Shown here piece after piece: positions 23,615 through 37,359 of a stretch of DNA of 64,000 nucleotides (position 1 is the first letter of the stretch; every line of letters starts with the position of its first letter). The notes beneath the pieces were generated by a model. The model did no database searches, was not told the DNA's origin, and worked only from the letters and a program-made list of their open reading frames with translations. Source of the DNA: Thysanoteuthis rhombus (lineage: Eukaryota; Mollusca; Cephalopoda; Oegopsida; Thysanoteuthidae); assembly GCA_963457665.1 (NCBI GenBank), contig OY735236.1, positions 42,834,142 to 42,898,141 of the forward strand. The letters run 5' to 3'. The position numbers were made by a program, and so were the translations under genes.

Positions 23615-26600
23615 GCTGAGTTGAATAATACATCAAATCCACCCGATCCAATGGTACTTTTGCAATCAGCACGTCAAATTACGCCAGAAAAAGCCATAAA
23701 ATCGATAGGTAAAAATGACATTCAAAAGACCATTTTTGACGGCTTACTGATGTGTGCGGTAAAAATGCATTTTCGGTCAATATTGACTTTTCCCATCAAA
23801 TTAGGCTGAGTCGAATAATACATCAAATCCACCCGATCCAATGGTACTGTTGCAATCAGCACGTCAAACTACGCCAGAAAAAGCCATAAAATCGATAGGT
23901 AAAAATGACATTCAAATGACCATTTTTGATGGCTCCCTTATGGAAGTGCCTTCTCGACCAATAGCGGCTTTTTCTATCAAATTTGGCTGAGTCGAAAAAT
24001 ACATCGAATCCACCCGATCCAATGGTACCGTTGCAATCAGCACGTCAAACTACGCCAGAAAAAGCCATAAAATCGATAGGTAAAAATGACATTCAAAAGA
24101 CCATTTTTGAAGGCTCCCTTATGGAAGTGCCTTCTCGACCAATAGCGGCTTTATCCATCAAATTGGGCTGAGTCGAAAAATACATCAAATCCACCCGATC
24201 CAATGGTACCGTTGCAATCAGCACGTCAAACTACGCCAGAAAAAGCCATAAAATCGATAGGTAAAAATGACATTCAAAAGACCATTTTTGATGGCTCCCT
24301 TATGGAAGTGCCTTCTCGACCAATAGCGGCTTTTTCCATCAAATTGGGCTGAGTCGAAAAATACATCAATTCCACCCGATCCAATGGTACCGTTGCAATC
24401 AGCACGTCAAACTACGCCAGAAAAAGCCATAAAATCGATAGGTAAAAATGACATTCAAAAGACCACTTTTGATGGTTCCCTTATGGAAGTGCCTTCTCGA
24501 CCAATAGCGGCATTTTCCTTCAAATTGGGCTGAGTCGAAAAATACATCAAATCCACCCGATCCAATGGTATCGTTGCAATCAGCACGTTAAACTACGCCA
24601 GAAAAAGCCATAAAATCGATAGGTAAAAATGACATTCAAAAGACCATTTTTGATGGCTCCCTTATGGAAGTGCCTTCTCGACTAATAGCGGCTTTTTCCA
24701 TCAAATTGGGCTGAGTCGAAAAATACATCAAATCCACCCGATCCAATGGTACCGTTGCAATCAGCACGTCAAACTACGCCAGAAAAAGCCATAAAATCGA
24801 TAGGTAAAAATGACATTCAAAAGACCATTTTTGATGGCTTACTGATGTGTGCGGTAAAAATGCATTTTCGGTCAATATTGACTTTTTCCATCAAATTAGG
24901 CTGAGTCGAATAATACATCAAATCCACCCGATCCAATGGTACTTTTGCAATCAGCACGTCAAACTACGCCAGAAAAAGCCATAAAATCGATAGGTAAAAA
25001 TGACATTCAAAAGACCATTTTTGATGGCTCCCTTATGGAAGTGCCTTCTCGACCAATAGCGGCTTTTTCCATCAAATTGGGCTGAGTCGAAAAATACATC
25101 AAATCCACCCGATCCAATGGTACCGTTGCAATCAGCACGTCAAACTACGCCAGAAAAAGCCATAAAATCGATAGGTAAAAATGACATTCAAAAGACCATT
25201 TTTGATGGCTCCCTTATGGAAGTGCCTTCTCGACCAATAGCGGCTTTTTCCATCAAATTGGGCTGAGTCGAAAAATACATCAAATCCACCCGATCCAATG
25301 GTACCGTTGCAATCAGCACGTCAAACTACGCCAGAAAAAGCCATAAAATCGATAGGTAAAAATGACATTCAAAAGACCATTTTTGACGGCTTACTGATGT
25401 GTGCGGTAAAAATGCATTTTCGGTCAATATTGACTTTTCCCATCAAATTAGGCTGAGTCGAATAATACATCAAATCCACCCGATCCAATGGTACTGTTGC
25501 AATCAGCACGTCAAACTACGCCAGAAAAAGTCATAAAATCGATAGGTAAAAATGACATTCAAATGACCATTTTTGATGGCTCCCTTATGGAAGTGCCTTC
25601 TCGACCAATAGCGGCTTTTTCTATCAAATTGGGCTGAGTCGAAAAATACATCAAATCCACCCGATCCAATGGTACCGTTGCAATCAGCACGTCAAACTAC
25701 GCCAGAAAAAGCCATAAAATCGATAGGTAAAAATGACATTCAAAAGACCATTTTTGATGGCTCCCTTATGGAAGTGCCTTCTCGACCAATAGCGGCTTTT
25801 TCCATCAAATTGGGCTGAGTCGAAAAATACATCAAATCCACCCGATCCAATGGTACCGTTGCAATCAGCACGTCAAACTACGCCAGAAAAAGCCATAAAA
25901 TCGATAGGTAAAAATGACATTCAAAAGACCACTTTTGATGGTTCCCTTATGGAAGTGCCTTCTCGACCAATAGCGGCATTTTCCATCAAATTGGGCTGAG
26001 TCGAAAAATACATCAAATCCACCCGATCCAATGGTACCGTTGCAATCAGCACGTTAAACTACGCCAGAAAAAGCCATAAAATCGATAGGTAAAAATGACA
26101 TTCAAAAGACCATTTTTGATGGCTCCCTTATGGAAGTGCCTTCTCGACCAATAGCGGCTTTTTCCATCAAATTGGGCTGAGTCGAAAAATACATCAAATC
26201 CACCCGATCCAATGGTACCGTTGCAATCAGCACGTCAAACTACGCCGGAAAAAGCCATAAAATCGATAGGTAAAAATGACATTCAAAAGACCATTTTTGA
26301 TGGCTCCCTTATGGAAGTGCCTTCTCGACCAATAGCGGCTTTTTCCATCAAATTGGGCTGAGTCGAAAAATACATCAAATCAACCCGATCCAATGGTACT
26401 TTTGCAATCAGCACGTCAAACTACGCCAGAAAAAGCCATAAAATCGATAGGTAAAAATGACATTCAAAAGACCATTTTTGATGGCTTACTGATGTGTGCG
26501 GTAAAAATGCATTTTCGGTCAATATTGACTTTTTCCATCAAATTAGGCTGAGTCAAATAATACATCAAATCCACCCGATCCAATGGTACTTTTGCAATCA

Positions 26601-26908
26601 GCACGTCAAACTACGCCAGAAAAAGCCATAAAATCGATGGGTAAAAATGACATTCAAAAGACCATTTTTGATGGATCCCTTATGGAAGTGCCTTCTCGAC
26701 CAATAGCGGCTTTTTCCATCAAATTGGGCTGAGTCGAAAAATACATCAAATCCACCCGATCCAATGGTACCGTTGCAATCAGCACGTCAAACTACGCCAG
26801 AAAAAGCCGTAAAATCGATAGGTAAAAATGACATTCAAAAGACCATTTTTGATGGCTCCCTTATGGAAGTGCCTTCTCGACCAATAGCGGCTTTTTCCAT
26901 CAAATTGG
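23425..26908 (+). repeat. 9-monomer higher-order repeat, about two copies (period ~1647 bp)
   Basis: B units start at 23425, 23615, 24710, 25262 and 26357. Units from 23615 recur from 25262. Matching markers are AAATGACC with TTTCTATC (23805 and 25452), CACTTTTGATGG with GCGGCATTTTCC (24348 and 25814), GTTAAACTACG (24529 and 25995), and B with GATGGCTTACTG (24710 and 26357), followed by ACTTTTGC (24900 and 26547). Offsets are 1647 bp except at 24348/25814 and 24529/25995, where they are 1466. One A unit was lost before and one gained after those anchors in the second copy. Confidence 0.85.
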
Positions 26909-28935
26909 GCTGAGTCGAAAAATACATCAAATCCATCCGATCCAATGGTACCGTTGCAATCAGCACGTCAAACTACGCCAGAAAAAACCATAAAATCGAT
27001 AGGTAAAAATGACATTCAAAAGACCATTTTTGACGGCTTACTGATGTGTGCAGTAAAAATGCATTTTCGGTCAATATTGACTTTTTCAATCAAATTAGGC
27101 TGAGTCGAATGATACATCAAATCCACCCGATCCAATGGTACTTTTGCAATCAGCACGTCAAACTACGCCAGAAAAAGCCATAAAATCGATAGGTAAAAAT
27201 GACATTCAAAAGACCATTTTTGACGGCTTACTGATGTGTGCAGTAGAAATGCATTTTTGGTCAATATTGACTTTTCCCATCAAATTGGGCTGAGTCAAAA
27301 AATACATCAAATCCACCCGATCCAATGGTACCGTTGCAATCAGCACGTCAAACTACGCCAGAAAAAGCCATAAAATCGATAGGTAAAAATGACATTCAAA
27401 TGACCATTTTTGATGGCTTCATTATGGAAGTGCCTTCTCGACCAATAGCGGCTTTTTCCATCAAATTGGGCTGAGTCGAAAAATACATCAAATCCACCCG
27501 ATCCAATGGTACCGTTGCAATCAGCACGTCAAACTACGCCAGAAAAAGCCATAAAATCGATAGGTAAAAATGACATTCAAATGACCATTTTTGATGGCTC
27601 CCTTATGGAAGTGCCTTCTCGACCAATAGCGGCTTTTTCCATCAAATTGGGCTGAGTCGAAAAATACATCAAATCCACCCGATCCAATGGTACCGTTGCA
27701 ATCAGCACGTCAAACTACGCCAGAAAAAGCCATAAAATCGATAGGTAAAAATGACATTCAAAAGACCATTTTTGATGGCTCCCTTATGGAAGTGCCTTCT
27801 CGACCAATAGCGGCTTTTTCCATCAAATTGGGCTGAGTCGAAAAATACATCATATCCACCCGATCCAATGGTACCGTTGCAATCAGCACGTCAAACTACG
27901 CCAGAAAAAGACATAAAATCGATAGGTAAAAATGACATTCAAAAGACAATTTTTGATGGCTCCCTTATGGAAGTGCCTTCTCGACCAATAGCGGCTTTTT
28001 CCATCAAATTGGGCTGAGTCGAAAAATACATCAAATCCACCCGATCCAATGGTACCGTTGCAATCAGCACGTCAAACTCCGCCAGAAAAAGCCATAAAAT
28101 CGATAGGTAAAAATGACATTCAAAAGACCATTTTTGATGGCTCCCTTATGGAAGTGCCTTCTCGACCAATAGCGGCTTTATCCATCAAATTGGGCTGAGT
28201 CGAAAAATACATCAAATCCACCCGATCCAATGGTACCGTTGCAATCAGCACGTCAAACTACGCCAGAAAAAGCCATAAAATCGATAGGTAAAAATGACAT
28301 TCAAAAGACCATTTTTGATGGCTTACTGATGTGTGCAGTAGAAATGCATTTTTGGTCAATATTGACTTTTCCCATCAAATTGGGTTGAGTCGAAAAATAC
28401 ATCAAATCCACCCGATCCAATGGTACTTTTGCAATCAGCATGTGAAAAAACGCCAGAAAAAGCCATAAAATCGATAGGTAAAAATGACATTCAAAAGACC
28501 ATTTTTGATGGCTTACTGATGTGTGCGGTAAAAATGCATTTTCGGTCAATATTGGCTATTTCCATCAAATTGGGTTGAGTCGAAGAATACATCAAATCCG
28601 ACCGATCCAATGGTACCATTGCAATCAGCACGTCAAACTACGCCAGAAAAAGCCATAAAATCGATAGGTAAAAATGACATTGAAAAGACCATTTTTGATG
28701 GCTCCCTTATGGAAGTGCCTTCTCGACCAATAGCGGCTTTTTCCATCAAATTGGGCTGAGTCGAAAAATACATAAAATCAACCCGATCCAATGGTACCGT
28801 TGCAATCAGCACGTCAAACTACGCCGGAAAAAGCCATAAAATCGATGGGTAAAAATGACATTCAAAAGACCATTCTTGATGGCTCCCTTATGGAAGTGCC
28901 TTCTCGACCAATAGCGGCTTTTTCCATCAAATTGG
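26909..28935 (+). repeat. Satellite segment with two B-B pairs
   Basis: Eleven units, with B at 26909, 27099, 28194 and 28384. Markers AAAAAACCATAAAATC (26909), GAATGATAC (27099), GAGTCAAAAAATAC (27289), CATATCCACC with AGACAATTTTT (27832) and GCTTTATCC (28013) repeat the order of 14804-16269. The B pair 28194/28384 corresponds to 302/492, with CATGTGAAAAAACGCC here. The unit at 28574 has the only-twice-seen perfect palindrome CAATGGTACCATTG. No gene is present. Confidence 0.91.
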
Positions 28936-31900
28936 GCAGAGTCAAAAATACATCAAATCCACCCGATCCAATGGTACCGTTGCAATCAGCACGTCAAACT
29001 ACGCCAGAAAAAGCCATAAAATCGATGGGTAAAAATGACATTCAAAAGACCATTTTTGACGGCTTACCGATGTGTGCGGTAAAAATGCATTTTCGGTCAA
29101 TATTGACTTTTTCAATCAAATTAGGCTGAGTCGAATAATACATCAAATCCACCCGATCCAATGGTACTTTTGCAATCAGCACGTCAAATTACGCCAGAAA
29201 AAGCCATAAAATCGATAGGTAAAAATGACATTCGAAAGACCATTTTTGACGGCTTACTGATGTGTGCAGTAGAAATGCATTTTTGGTCAATATTGACTTT
29301 TCCCATCAAATTGGGCTGAGTCGAAAAATACATCAAATCCACCCGATCCAATGGTACCGTTGCAATCAGCACGTCAAACTACGCCAGAAAAAGCCATAAA
29401 ATCGATAGGTAAAAATGACATTCAAATGACTATTTTTGATGGCTCCCTTATGGAAGTGCTTTCTCGACCAATAGCGGCTTTTTCCATCAAATTGGGCTGA
29501 GTCGAAAAATACATCAAATCCACCCGATCCAATGGTACCGTTGCAATCAGCACGTCAAACTACGCCAGAAAAAGCCATAAAATCGATAGGTAAAAATGAC
29601 ATTCAAAAGACCATTTTTGATGGCTCCCTTATGGAAGTGCCTTCTCGACCAATAGCAGCTTTTTCCATCAAATTGGGCTGAGTCGAAAAATACATCAAAT
29701 CCACCCGATCCAATGGTACCGTTGCAATCAGCACGTCAAACTACGCCAGAAAAAGCCATAAAATCAATAGGTAAAAATGACATTCAAAAGACCATTTTTG
29801 ATGGCTCCCTTATGGAAGTGCCTTCTCGACCAATAGCGGCTTCTTCCATCAAATTGGGCTGAGTCGAATAATACATCAAATCCACCCGATCCAATGGTAC
29901 CGTTGCAATCAGCACGTCAAACTACGCCAGAAAAAGCCATAAAATCGATAGGTAAAAATGACATTCAAAAGACCATTTTTGACGGCTTACTGATGTGTGC
30001 AGTAGAAATGCATTTTCGGTCAATATTGACTTTTTCCATGAAATTGGGCTGAGTCGAAAAATACATCAAATCCACCCAATCCAATGGTACTTTTCCAATC
30101 AGCACGTCAAACTACGCCAGAAAAAGCCCTAAAATCGATTGGTAAAAATGACATTCAAAAGACCATTTTTGATGGCTCCCTTATGGAAGTGCCTTCTCGA
30201 CCAATAGCGGCTTTTTCCATCAAATTGGGCTGAGTCGAAAAATACATCAAATCCACCCGTTCCAATGGTACCGTTGCAATCAGCACGTCAAACTACGCCA
30301 GAAAAAGCCATAAAATCGATAGGTAAAAATGACATTCAAAAGACCATTTTTGATGGCTCCCTTATGGAAGTGCCTTCTCGACCAATAGCGGCTTTTTCCA
30401 TCAAATTGGGCTGAGTCGAAAAATACATCAAATCCACCCGATCCAATGGTACCGTTGCAATCAGCACGTCAAACTACGCCAGAAAAAGCCATAAAATCGA
30501 TGGGTAAAAATGACATTCAAAAGACCATTTTTGATGGCTCCCTTATGGAAGTGCCTTCTCGACCAATAGCGGCTTTTTCCATCAAATTCGGCTGAGTCGA
30601 AAAATACATCAAATCCACCCGATCCAATGGTACCGTTGCAATCAGCACGTCAAACTACGCCAGAAAAAGCCATAAAATCGATAGGTAAAAATGACATTCA
30701 AAAGACCATTTTTGACAGCTTACTGATGTGTGCGGTAAAAATGCATTTTCGGTCAATATTGACTTTTTCAATCAAATTAGGCTGAGTCGAATAATACATC
30801 TAATCCACCCGATCCAATGGTACTTTTGCAATCAGCACGTCAAATTACGCCAGAAAAAGCCATAAAATCGATAGGTAAAAATGACATTCAAAAGACCATT
30901 TTTGACGGCTTACTGATGTGTGCGGTAGAAATGCATTTTTGGTCAATATTGACTTTTCCCATCAAATTGGGCTGAGTCGAAAAATACATCAAATCCACCC
31001 GATCCAATGGTACCGTTGCAATCAGCACGTCAAACTACGCCAGAAAAAGCCATAAAATCGATAGGTAAAAATGACATTCAAATGACCATTTTTGATGGCT
31101 CCCTTATGGAAGTGCCTTCTCGACCAATAGCGGCTTTTTCCATCAAATTGGGCTGAGTCGAAAAATACATCAAATCCACCCGATCCAATGGTACCATTGC
31201 AATCAGCACGTCAAACTACGCCAGAAAAAGCCATAAAATCGATAGGTAAAAATGACATTCAAAAGACCATTTTTGATGGCTCCCATATGGAAGTGCCTTC
31301 TCGACCAATAGCAGCTTTTTCCATCAAATTGGGCTGAGTCGAAAAATACATCAAATCCACCCGATCCAATGGTACCGTTGCAATCAGCACGTCAAACTAC
31401 GCCAGAAAAAGCCATAAAATCAATAGGTAAAAATGACATTCAAAAGACCATTTTTGATGGCTCCCTTATGGAAGTGCCTTCTCGACCAATAGCGGCTTCT
31501 TCCATCAAATTGGGCTGAGTCGAATAATACATCAAATCCACCCGATCCAATGGTACCGTTGCAATCAGCACGTCAAACTACGCCAGAAAAAGCCATAAAA
31601 TCGATAGGTAAAAATGACATTCAAAAGACCATTTTTGACGGCTTACTGATGTGTGCGGTAGAAATGCATTTTCGGTCAATATTGACTTTTTCCATCAAAT
31701 TGGGCTGAGTCGAAAAATACATCAAATCCACCCGATCCAATGGTACTTTTGCAATCAGCACGTCAAACTACGCCAGAAAAAGCCATAAAATCGATAGGTA
31801 AAAATTACATTCAAAAGACCATTTTTGATGGCTCCCTTATGGAAGTGCCTTCTCGACCAATCGCAGCTTTTTCCATCAAATTGGGCTGAGTCGAAAAATA

Positions 31901-33359
31901 CATCAAATCCACCCGATCCAATGGTACCGTTGCAATCAGCACGTCAAACTACGCCAGAAAAAGCCATAAAATCGATAGGTAAAAAAGACATTCAAAAGAC
32001 CATTTTTGATGGCTCCCTTATGGAAGTGCCTTCTCGACCAATAGCGGCTTTTTCCATCAAATTGGGCTGAGTCGAAAAATACATCAAATCCACCCGTTCC
32101 AATGGTACCGTTGCAATCAGCACGTCAAACTACGCCAGAAAAAGCCATAGAATCGATAGGTAAAAATGACATTCAAAAGACCATTTTTGATGGCTCCCTT
32201 ATGGAAGTGCCTTCTCGACCAATAGCGGCTTTTTCCATCAAATTGGGCTGAGTCGAAAAATACATCAAATCCACCCGATCCAATGGTACCGTTGCAATCA
32301 GCACGTCAAACTACGCCAGAAAAAGCCATAAAATCGATGGGTAAAAATGACATTCAAAAGACCATTTTTGATGGCTCCCTTATGGAAGTGCCTTCTCGAC
32401 CAATAGCGGCTTTTTCCATCAAATTGGGCTGAGTCTGAAAATACATCAAATCCACCCGATCCAATGGTACCGTTGCAATCAGCACGTCAAACTACGCCAG
32501 AAAAAGCCATAAAATCGATAGGTAAAAATGACATTCAAAAGACCATTTTTGACGGCTTACTGATGTGTGCGGTAAAAATGCATTTTCGGTCAATATTGAC
32601 TTTTTCCATCAAATTAGGCTGAGTCGAATAATACATCAAATCCACCCGATCCAATGGTACTTTTGCAATCAGCACGTCAAATTACGCCAGAAAAAGCCAT
32701 AAAATCGATAGGTAAAAATGACATTCAAAAGACCATTTTTGACGGCTTACTGATGTGTGCGGTAAAAATGCATTTTCGGTCAATATTGACTTTTCCCATC
32801 AAATTAGGCTGAGTCGAATAATACATCAAATCCACCCGATCCAATGGTACCGTTGCAATCAGCACGTCAAACTACGGCAGAAAAAGCCATAAAATCGATA
32901 AGTAAAAATGACATTCAAATGACCATTTTTGATGGCTCCCTTATGGAAGTGCTTTCTCGACCAATAGCGGCTTTTTCCATCAACTTGGGCTGAGTCGAAA
33001 AATACATCAAATCCACCCGATCCAATGGTACCGTTGCAATCAGCACGTCAAACAACGCCAGAAAAAGCCATAAAATCGATAGGTAAAAATGACATTCAAA
33101 AGACCATTTTTGATGGCTCCCTTATGGAAGTGCCTTCTCGACCAATAGCAGCTTTTTCCATCAAATTGGGCTGAGTCGAAAAATACATCAAATCCACCCG
33201 ATCCAATGGTACCGTTGCAATCAGCACGTCAAACTACGCCAGAAAAAGCCATAAAATCGATAGGTAAAAATGACATTCAAAAGACCATTTTTGACGGCTT
33301 ACTGATGTGTTCGGTAGAAATGCATTTTCGGTCAATATTGACTTTTTCCATCAAATTAG
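28936..33359 (+). repeat. 9/10-monomer higher-order repeat, two full copies and a partial
   Basis: Copy 1 is 28936-30590 (9 units, 1655 bp), copy 2 is 30591-32427 (10 units, 1837 bp), and a partial third runs 32428-33359. B units start at 28936, 29125, 29858, 30591, 30781, 31514, 32428, 32618 and 33170. Shared ordered markers are the B pair with ACTTTTGC and AAATTACG, AAATGAC, ATCAATAGG with GCTTCTTCC, GAATAATAC in the single B, ACCCGTTCC, and GATGGGTAAAAATG. Copy 2 has one additional A unit, with GGTAAAAAAGAC at 31980. Confidence 0.87.
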
Positions 33360-35893
33360 GCTGAGTCGAATAATACATCAAATCCACCCGATCCAATGGT
33401 ATTTTTGCAATCAGCACGTCAAACTACGCCAGAAAAAGCCATAAAATCGATAGGTAAAAATGACATTCAAATGACTATTTTTGATGGCTCCCTTATGGAA
33501 GTGCCTTCTCGACCAATAGCGGCTTTTTCCATCAAATTGGGCTGAGTCGAAAAATACATCAAATCCACCCGATCCAATGGTACCGTTGCAATCAGCACGT
33601 CAAACTACGCCAGAAAAAGCCATAAAATCGATAGGTAAAAATGACATTCAAAAGACCATTTTTGATGGCTCCCTTATGGAAGTGCCTTCTCGACCAATAG
33701 CGGCTTTTTCCATCAAATTGGGCTGAGTCGAAAAATACATCAAATCCACCCGATCCAATGGTACCGTTGCAATCAGCACGTCAAACTACGCCAGAAAAAG
33801 CCATAAAATCGATAGGTAAAAATGACATTCAAAAGACCATTTTTGATGGCTCCCTTATGGAAGTGCCTTCTCGACCAATAGCGGCTTTTTCTATCAAATT
33901 GGGCTGAGTCGAAAAATACATCAAATCCACCCGATCCAATGGTACCGTTGCAATCAGCACGTCAAACTACGCCAGAAAAAGCCATAAAATCGATAGGTAA
34001 AAATGACATTCAAAAGACCATTTTTGATGGCTCCCTTATGGAAGTGCCTTCTCGACCAATAGCGGCTTTTTCCATCAAATTGGGCTGAGTCGAAAAATAC
34101 ATCAAATCCACCCGATCCAATGGTACCGTTGCAATCAGCACGTCAAACTACGCCAGAAAAAGCCATAAAATCGATAGGTAAAAATGACATTCAAAAGACC
34201 ATTTTTGATGGCTCCCTTATGGAAGTGCCTTCTCGACCAATAGCAGCTTTTTCCATCAAATTGGGCTGAGTCGAAAAATACATCAATTCCACCCGATCCA
34301 ATGGTACCGTTGCAATCAGCACGTCAAACTACGCCAGAAAAAGCCATAAAATCGATAGGTAAAAATGACATTAAAAAGACCATTTTCGATGGCTCCCTTA
34401 TGGAAGTGCCTTCTCGACCAATAGCGGCTTTTTCCATCAAATTGGGCTGAGTCGACAAATACATCAAATCCACCCGATCCAATGGTACCGTTGCAATCAG
34501 CACGTCAAACTACGCCAGAAAAAGCCATAGAATCGATAGGTAAAAATGACATTCAAAAGACTATTTTTGATGGCTCCCTTATGGAAGTGCCTTCTCGACC
34601 AATACCAACTTTTTCCATCAAATTGGGCTGAGTCGAAAAATACATCAATTCCACCCGATCCAATGGTACCGTTGCAATCAGCATGTCGAACTGCGCCAGA
34701 AAAAGCCATAAAATCGATAGGTAAAAATGACATTCAAAAGACCATTTTTGATGGCTCCCTTATGGAAGTGCCTTCTCGACCAATAGCGACTTTTTCCATC
34801 AAATTGGGCTGAGTCGAAAAATACATCAAATCCACCCGATCCAATGGTACCGTTGCAATCAGCACGTTAAACTACGCCCGAAAAAGCCATAAAATCGATA
34901 GGTAAAAATGACATTCAAAAGACCATTTTTTATGGCTCCCTTATGGAAGTGCCTTCTCGACCAATAGCGGCTTTTTCCATCAAATTGGGCTGAGTCAAAA
35001 AATACATCAAATCCACCCGATCCAATGGTACCGTTGCAATCAGCACGTCAAACTACGCCAGAAAAAGCCATAAAATCGATAGGTAAAAATGACATTGAAA
35101 AGACCATTTTCGATGGCTCCCTTATGGAAGTGCCTTCTCGACCAATAGCGGCTTTTTCCATCAAATTGGGCTGAGTCGACAAATACATCAAATCCACCCG
35201 ATCCAATGGTACCGTTGCAATCAGCACGTCAAACTACGCCAGAAAAAGCCATAAAATCGATAGGTAAAAATGACATTCAAAAGACCATTTTTGATGGCTC
35301 CCTTATGGAAGTGCCTTCTCGACCAATAGCAGCTTTTTCCATCAAATTGGGCTGAGTTGAAAAATACATCAAATCCACCCGATCCAATGGTACCGTTGCA
35401 ATCAGCACGTCAAACTACGCCAGAAAAAGCCATAAAATCGATAGGTAAAAATGACATTCAAAAGACCATTTTTGATGGCTCCCTTATGGAAGTGCCTTCT
35501 CGACCAATAGCAGCTTTTTCCATCAAATTGGGCTGAGTTGAAAAATACATCAAATCCACCCGATCCAATGGTACCGTTGCAATAAGCACGTCAAACTACG
35601 CCAGAAAAAGCCATAAAATCAATAAGTAAGAATGACAGTCAAAAGACCATTTTTTATGGCTCCCTTATGGAAGTGCCTTCTCGACCAATAGCAGTTTTCT
35701 CTATAAAATTGGACTGAGTCGAAAAATACATCAAATCCACCCGATCCATTGGTACCGTTGCAATCAGCACGTCAAACTACGCCAGAAAAAGCCATAAAAT
35801 CGATAGGTAAAAATGACATTCAAAAGACCATTTTTGATGGCTCCCTTATGGAAGTGCCTTCTCGACCAATAGCAGCTTTTTCCATCAAATTGG
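33360..35893 (+). repeat. Longest B-free run: 14 consecutive type A monomers
   Basis: All fourteen units are A length with no length variants (14x181 = 2534 bp). The run includes an A-s unit at 35532. The units at 34627, 34808 and 34989 have GAACTGCGCC, GTTAAACTACGCCCG with TTTTTTATGGC, and GAGTCAAAAAATAC. They match window positions 1-400, but the B unit expected next is absent and ordinary A sequence with ATTGAAAAG follows. Elsewhere B units recur at least every nine units. Confidence 0.93.
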
Positions 35894-37359
35894 GCTGAGT
35901 CGAAAAATACATCAAATCCATCCGATCCAATGGTACCGTTGCAATCAGCACGTCAAAGTACGTCAGAAAAAGCCATAAAATCGATAGGTAAAAATGACAT
36001 TCAAAAGACCATTTTTGACGGCTTACTGATGTGTGCGGTAAAAATGCATTTTCGGTCAATATTGGCTATTTCCATCAAATTGGGCTGAGTCGAAAAATAC
36101 ATCAAATCCACCCGATCCAATGGTACCGTTGCAATCAGCACGTCAAACTACGCCAGAAAAAGCCATAAAATCGATAGGTAAAAATGACATTAAAAAGACC
36201 ATTTCTGATGGCTCTCTTATGGAAGTGCCTTCTCGACCAATAGCGGCTTTTTCCATCAAATTGGGCTGAGTCGAAAAATACATCAAATCCACCCGATCCA
36301 ATGGTACTGTTGCAATCAGCACGTCAAACTACGCCAGAAAAAGCCATAGAATCGATAGGTAAAAATGACATTCAAAAGACCATTTTAAATGGCTCCTTTA
36401 TGGAAGTGCCTTCTCGACCAATAGCAACTTTTTCCATCAAATTGGGCTGAGTCGAAAAATACATCAAATCCACCCGATCCAATGGTACCGTTGCAATCAG
36501 CACGTCAAACTGCGCCAGAAAAAGCCATAAAATCGATAGGTAAAAATTACATTCAAAAGACCATTTTTGATGGCTCCCTTATGGAAGTGCCTTCTCGACC
36601 AATAGCGGCTTTTTCCATCAAATTGGGCTGAGTCGAAAAATACATCAAATCCACCCGATCCAATGGTACCGTTGCAATAAGCACGTCAAACTACGCCAGA
36701 AAAAGCCATAAAATCAATAAGTAAGAATGACAGTCAAAAGACCATTTTTTATGGCTCCCTTATGGAAGTGCCTTCTCGACCAATAGCAGTTTTCTCTATA
36801 AAATTGGACTGAGTCAAAAAATACATCAAATCCACCCGATCCAATGGTACCGTTGCAATCAGCACGTCAAACTACGCCAGAAAAAGCCATAAAATCGATA
36901 GGTAAAAATGACATTCAAAAGACCATTTTTGATGGCTCCCTTATGGAAGTGCCTTCTCGACCAATAGCAGCTTTTTCCATCAAATTGGGCTGAGTCGAAA
37001 AATACATCAAATCCATCCGATCCAATGGTACCGTTGCAATCAGCACGTCAAAGTACGTCAGAAAAAGCCATAAAATCGATAGGTAAAAATGACATTCAAA
37101 AGACCATTTTTGACGGCTTAGTGATGTGTGCAGTAAAAATGCATTTTCGGTCAATATTGGCTATTTCCATCAAATTGGGCTGAGTCGAAAAATACATCAA
37201 ATCCACCCGATCCAATGGTACCAGTGCAATCAGCACGTCAAACTACGCCAGAAAAAGCCATAAAATCGATAGGTAAAAATGACATTAAAAAGACCATTTC
37301 TGATGGCTCTCTTATGGAAGTGCCTTCTCGACCAATAGCGGCTTTTTCCATCAAATTGG
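35532..37359 (+). repeat. Duplicated A-s, A, B, A block (733 bp each)
   Basis: Units at 35532 (A-s), 35713, 35894 (B with AAGTACGTCAG) and 36084 (A with TTCTGATGGCTCTCTT) recur at 36627, 36808, 36989 and 37179, an offset of 1095 bp. Units 36265 and 36446 lie between them; 36265 carries TTTTAAATGGCTCCTTT. The same order (A-s, A, B with GTACGTCAG, A with ACCAGTGC) is also present at 1225-1958. Confidence 0.88.

Noticed and set aside
33360..35893. Transposon or retroelement insertion interrupting the array
   Set aside because: The unit boundary can be followed without a break through the whole window. No target-site duplication, LTR or foreign sequence appears here or elsewhere.
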